NCBI GenBank assembly: GCA_903870235.1
Contig: CAIQCA010000096.1
Span: 1 to 6,295 of the forward strand
Direction: 5' to 3'
Source: an uncultured bacterium
GTDB taxonomy: Bacteria; Patescibacteriota; Minisyncoccia; Phycocordibacterales; PALSA-1337
DNA: 6,295 bases
Position 1 is the stretch's first letter. Every line of letters begins with the position of its first letter. The position numbers and the translations under genes were made by a program. The notes below the pieces were generated by a model. It had not been told where the DNA came from, made no database searches, and saw nothing but the letters and a program-made list of their open reading frames with translations. Below, piece by piece: positions 4,208 through 6,295 of this stretch.

Positions 4208-5863
4208 ATGTCAAAAGACGCCATAAAACCTATCTATTGCCAATACTGTCGTAAATCAAGCGAGTCTGAAGACCGTCAGGCACTGTCCATAGACTCCCAG
4301 CTTGACGTGGTAAGGAATATAGCAAAGAGCCTAAATACAAGGGTTCCAGAGGAGCGTGTCTTTAGTGAATCAAAATCGGCTAAAGTCACAGATAATAGGC
4401 CAGCCTATACAAAAATGCTGAACCAGATTGAGGTTGGTACCGTAAACAGTATTATCGTCTGGCACGCCGATCGCCTATCTCGTAATGCCATCGACACCGC
4501 CAAACTCATTGACTTGATGGATAGAGGCAGACTGGTTGAGATTGTCACCCCAAGCCAGACATACAAAAACACGCCGATGGATAAGTTCATGCTTGCACTC
4601 GCTTGCAGTCAGGCAAAGATGGAGAATGATAAGAAAGGCATCGACGTAAAGCGTGGACTGGAAAAGAAAGCTCGTATGGGTATGTTCCCAGGGCCAGCAC
4701 CATTTGGATATTTGAATGATAAATATACCGAACGTGGTAGCAGAAAAATAAAGACAGACCATGAACGTCTACCACTCATCAAGAAAATGCTACAGCTCAT
4801 GTTAACTGGTAATTATGCACCCTTGAAGATTCGAGAGATTGCAACCGATGAATGGGGCTACCGCACACCAGAAGGAAAAAAGATGGGTCGAAGTACGATA
4901 TACCGTATCTTGAGTAATACGTTCTACTACGGCGCATACGAATACCCAATCGGCAGTGGCAATTGGTATCGTGGCACACATGAGACCATTATTACTGAAG
5001 AAGAATATGACAAGATTCAATACCTTCTCGGCAAGAAAGGACGACCCCGACCAAAGCGACACATCTTCGATTTCATAGGCACTATGCGTTGTGGTGAATG
5101 TGGTGGCACAATCACGGCTGAGCTGAAAATCAAAAAACAACAAAATGGCAAAACACACAGGTATATCTATTATCACTGCACAAAGAGAATACATCCTAAC
5201 TGTTCGCAAGGATGTCTGGAAGAAAGTGAACTGAAGCGCCAAGTCATAACTGAAATCGAATCATTTGAAATACCACCAGAGTTCCATGAGTTTGGCATGA
5301 AGTGGTTCAGACAGAAAAATAGCGAGCAGATTGAGTCACTCAAGGCTGTCGTAAGTGCCCAACAAAAGGCGTATAACGCCTGTGTTGCGAAGATTGAGGG
5401 CTTAACCGACATGAGAGCCCGAGGTGAGCTTTCAAGCGAGGAGTTCATGCCACTAAAAGAGAAAGCCCTTGTTGAAAAGAAACAGCTCGAGGGTCAGTTC
5501 AAGAGCAATGGCGAAAGCATAGACCAATGGATTGAGACTGGCGATCAAATGTTCACGTTCATTGAGAAAGCTATTGATAAGTTCAAGAATGGCACGCCAG
5601 AAGTCAAAAGAGCCATACTTTCAACCCTCGGTCAGAACCTCGTCGTAAAAGACAAGAAGATAAGCATTGACATAGAGAAAAGCATTCTACCGATACGCAG
5701 AATATCCAAAGTTGTGAACGGAATAAAGAAACGGTTAGAACCTATAAATACCCAAGAGAAACAAGCACAGTTTGAACAATCCTGCGCTGAAAATCCATTA
5801 GTGCTGCGGGGCTTGGACTCGAACCAAGATACACAGATTCAGAGTCTGCGGTCCTACCATTAG
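4208..5863 (+). CDS. Large serine recombinase with C-terminus encoded antisense to tRNA-Gln
   Basis: This 551-residue protein has the full large-serine-recombinase order. The N-terminal resolvase domain (residues ~8-160) carries Y-C-R-K-S-S with catalytic Ser17 and Arg15, and the D-R-L-S-R-N motif (Asp88-Arg89). The recombinase domain (~165-275) starts at P-F-G-Y. A zinc ribbon (~293-336) has Cys295, Cys298, Cys324 and further cysteines at 332 and 336. A coiled-coil segment spans ~370-435. No key residue is missing. Such enzymes integrate and excise DNA through a 5'-phosphoserine at short att sites. The final ~18 codons, including G-L-D-S-N-Q-D and the TAG stop, lie inside the tRNA-Gln gene on the opposite strand, so the C-terminus is formed from host attachment-site sequence. 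Transcription is from its own promoter, directly after the tyrosine recombinase operon. A small resolvase or invertase is excluded by length and domains. Confidence 0.95.
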   Translation: MSKDAIKPIYCQYCRKSSESEDRQALSIDSQLDVVRNIAKSLNTRVPEERVFSESKSAKVTDNRPAYTKMLNQIEVGTVNSIIVWHADRLSRNAIDTAKLIDLMDRGRLVEIVTPSQTYKNTPMDKFMLALACSQAKMENDKKGIDVKRGLEKKARMGMFPGPAPFGYLNDKYTERGSRKIKTDHERLPLIKKMLQLMLTGNYAPLKIREIATDEWGYRTPEGKKMGRSTIYRILSNTFYYGAYEYPIGSGNWYRGTHETIITEEEYDKIQYLLGKKGRPRPKRHIFDFIGTMRCGECGGTITAELKIKKQQNGKTHRYIYYHCTKRIHPNCSQGCLEESELKRQVITEIESFEIPPEFHEFGMKWFRQKNSEQIESLKAVVSAQQKAYNACVAKIEGLTDMRARGELSSEEFMPLKEKALVEKKQLEGQFKSNGESIDQWIETGDQMFTFIEKAIDKFKNGTPEVKRAILSTLGQNLVVKDKKISIDIEKSILPIRRISKVVNGIKKRLEPINTQEKQAQFEQSCAENPLVLRGLDSNQDTQIQSLRSYH

Positions 5864-5874
5864 ACGACCCCGCA
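5804..5874 (-). tRNA. tRNA-Gln (anticodon CTG)
   Basis: The minus strand folds into a full cloverleaf. The acceptor stem is TGCGGGG/CCCCGCA (7 bp). The D-arm is GTCT/GGAC with a loop containing GGT. The anticodon stem is GCAGA/TCTGT with loop C-T-C-T-G-A-A, giving anticodon CTG (positions 34-36), which reads CAG glutamine codons. The variable loop is 4 nt. The T-arm is CTTGG/CCAAG with loop TTCGAGT. The discriminator is G, as usual for glutamine tRNAs. The 3' CCA is not encoded (GCAC follows), so CCA must be added enzymatically. The 3' two-thirds overlaps the antisense end of the serine recombinase gene. No terminator is visible downstream, consistent with displacement by insertion. The gene appears intact and probably functional. 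Confidence 0.93.
5808..5829 (-). other. Candidate attachment site (att) within the tRNA-Gln 3' half
   Basis: This acceptor-stem and T-arm segment is the part resembled by 4143-4164, and tRNA 3' ends are classical integration targets. The serine recombinase reading frame crosses it. The 8-bp identity GGGGCTTG (5808-5815 and 4143-4150) is the most plausible shared core. No experimental junction is available, and which of the two recombinases uses it is unknown. Confidence 0.45.
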
Positions 5875-5890
5875 ATGGTTGGTATCTTGC

Positions 5891-5919
5891 AGAATATCGT
5901 AAAAATGGCCTCTAGACAA
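5891..5919 (-). promoter_or_regulatory. Promoter candidate for tRNA-Gln
   Basis: Read on the minus strand, TTGTCT (5919-5914) and TATTCT (5896-5891) have a 17-nt spacer. The transcription start would be near 5884, about 10 nt before the tRNA 5' end at 5874. Each box matches consensus at 4 of 6 positions. Confidence 0.45.
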
Positions 5920-5982
5920 GGGCGGATAAGACGTAGAACAAATCGTCAACAAAAAAGAGACAAGAAAGAAGCAATATGCTAG

Positions 5983-5988
5983 CATAAT
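5983..5988 (+). promoter_or_regulatory. -10 box for the RNA ligase-like gene, apparently leaderless
   Basis: CATAAT ends 6 nt before the ATG at 5995-5997, placing the expected transcription start at the A of the start codon. No clear -35 box is seen and there is no Shine-Dalgarno motif. The spacing matches that upstream of the serine recombinase gene. Confidence 0.45.
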
Positions 5989-5994
5989 CTTACT

Positions 5995-6295
5995 ATGAGA
6001 TATTTTATCGGAAGCCTCCTTCGCGGAGAAGTAGCAGAATATTACAAGACAACCTGTGCTGACTTAGCCAACCGCTTTGGTATAGCCAATGTTTCAGATA
6101 TTGTACCACCACACATAACAGTAAAAACAGCCTTCGAAAGAGTCAATGCTGACGTTATAGACGAGTGTCTGGCCTTGAATACGGAAGTTCCACCGCTCCC
6201 TATTTCTCTATCAAATTGGAACCATTTCGGTACTAGAACAATATTCATGGAAGGTACTAAGCCGAGCGCAGAATTGAAAGCTTACACCGACAGCA
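5995..6295 (+). CDS. 2'-5' RNA ligase-like protein (2H phosphoesterase superfamily), 3' end beyond window
   Basis: The frame is open from the ATG at 5995 to the right edge, giving 100 residues. The opening M-R-Y-F-I-G, followed by P-P-H-I-T-V-K at residues 38-44, carries the first H-x-T catalytic motif (His40, Thr42) of the 2H phosphoesterase (LigT-like) superfamily. A family member has a second H-x-T about 70-90 residues further on, which would be just outside the window. These enzymes act on 2',3'-cyclic phosphate or 2'-5' linked RNA ends; the true substrate cannot be told from this fragment. It reads away from the tRNA-Gln gene and is probably ordinary host sequence flanking the insertion. 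The family call rests on one motif plus the N-terminal pattern. Confidence 0.75.
   Translation, partial: MRYFIGSLLRGEVAEYYKTTCADLANRFGIANVSDIVPPHITVKTAFERVNADVIDECLALNTEVPPLPISLSNWNHFGTRTIFMEGTKPSAELKAYTDS

Larger units (their letters stand above)
2212..5815. mobile_element. Putative integrated DNA (one or two tandem elements) at the 3' end of tRNA-Gln
   Basis: Two recombinases with different chemistry, an excisionase-like protein and a small associated protein lie together on the 3' side of a tRNA gene, and one recombinase gene runs into that tRNA. The right edge at the tRNA is well supported. The left edge is a guess placed at the start of the inverted-repeat cluster; it could lie further left or beyond the window. 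If 4143-4164 is an att remnant, the region is a tandem of a tyrosine-type unit (about 2212-4143) and a serine-type unit (about 4143-5815). No cargo genes are recognised. Confidence 0.5.

Noticed and set aside
4802..5242. 146-codon reverse-strand open frame and other open frames within the serine recombinase gene
   Set aside because: They lie antisense to a gene with complete family motifs, show no recognisable domains and are explained as shadows of its codon structure.
1..6295. CRISPR array or alternative genetic code
   Set aside because: No regularly spaced direct repeats are present. TGA serves as a stop at 2576-2578 coupled to the next ATG, and the main genes need no recoding.

Overview
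The window looks like a chromosomal piece from a Candidate Phyla Radiation bacterium, probably of the Parcubacteria/Patescibacteria group. This rests on protein style. The left gene has the signal peptide, degenerate peptidoglycan-binding-like domain, C-P-x-G-[FY]-T-C-T-P repeats and IPT/TIG start seen in many secreted Parcubacteria proteins. The serine recombinase opens with the Y-x-R-K-S-x-E-S-E-D-R-Q pattern common in that group. Shine-Dalgarno signals are weak or absent, and two genes look leaderless. TGA appears once as a stop, so there is no sign of UGA recoding. The assignment is from memory of families; no search was run.

Layout. (1) 1-703, minus strand: 5' part of a secreted surface protein, running off the left edge. 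(2) 704-827: intergenic region with overlapping divergent promoter candidates. (3) 828-2213, plus: an unrecognised 461-residue protein whose C-terminus may be a winged-helix-like domain, followed by an intrinsic terminator. (4) 2212-2407: about 195 bp packed with nested inverted repeats, including a 13-bp perfect one whose loop can pair with an upstream segment (pseudoknot geometry). (5) 2390-4135, plus: an operon-like trio of a 62-residue protein, an excisionase-like HTH plus zinc-ribbon protein (ATGA overlap) and a tyrosine recombinase. (6) 4143-4199: an imperfect tRNA 3'-end copy, a palindromic element and a strong promoter. (7) 4208-5863, plus: a large serine recombinase whose last residues are read antisense through tRNA-Gln. 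(8) 5804-5874, minus: tRNA-Gln(CTG) with its own promoter. (9) 5995-6295, plus: start of a 2'-5' RNA ligase-like (2H phosphoesterase) gene, running off the right edge.

Interpretation. The tRNA-Gln gene appears to be an integration hotspot. Two recombinases of unrelated chemistry lie in tandem on the 3' side of the tRNA, both reading toward it. The one next to the tRNA uses tRNA sequence as its own C-terminal codons. Between them is a segment matching the tRNA 3' end at 17 of 22 positions in the same orientation, which may be an old attachment-site remnant. The left limit of the mobile DNA is uncertain; the hairpin-rich stretch near 2212-2407 is the best candidate. No cargo genes beyond the small proteins of the tyrosine recombinase operon are evident, so these look like minimal or eroded elements.
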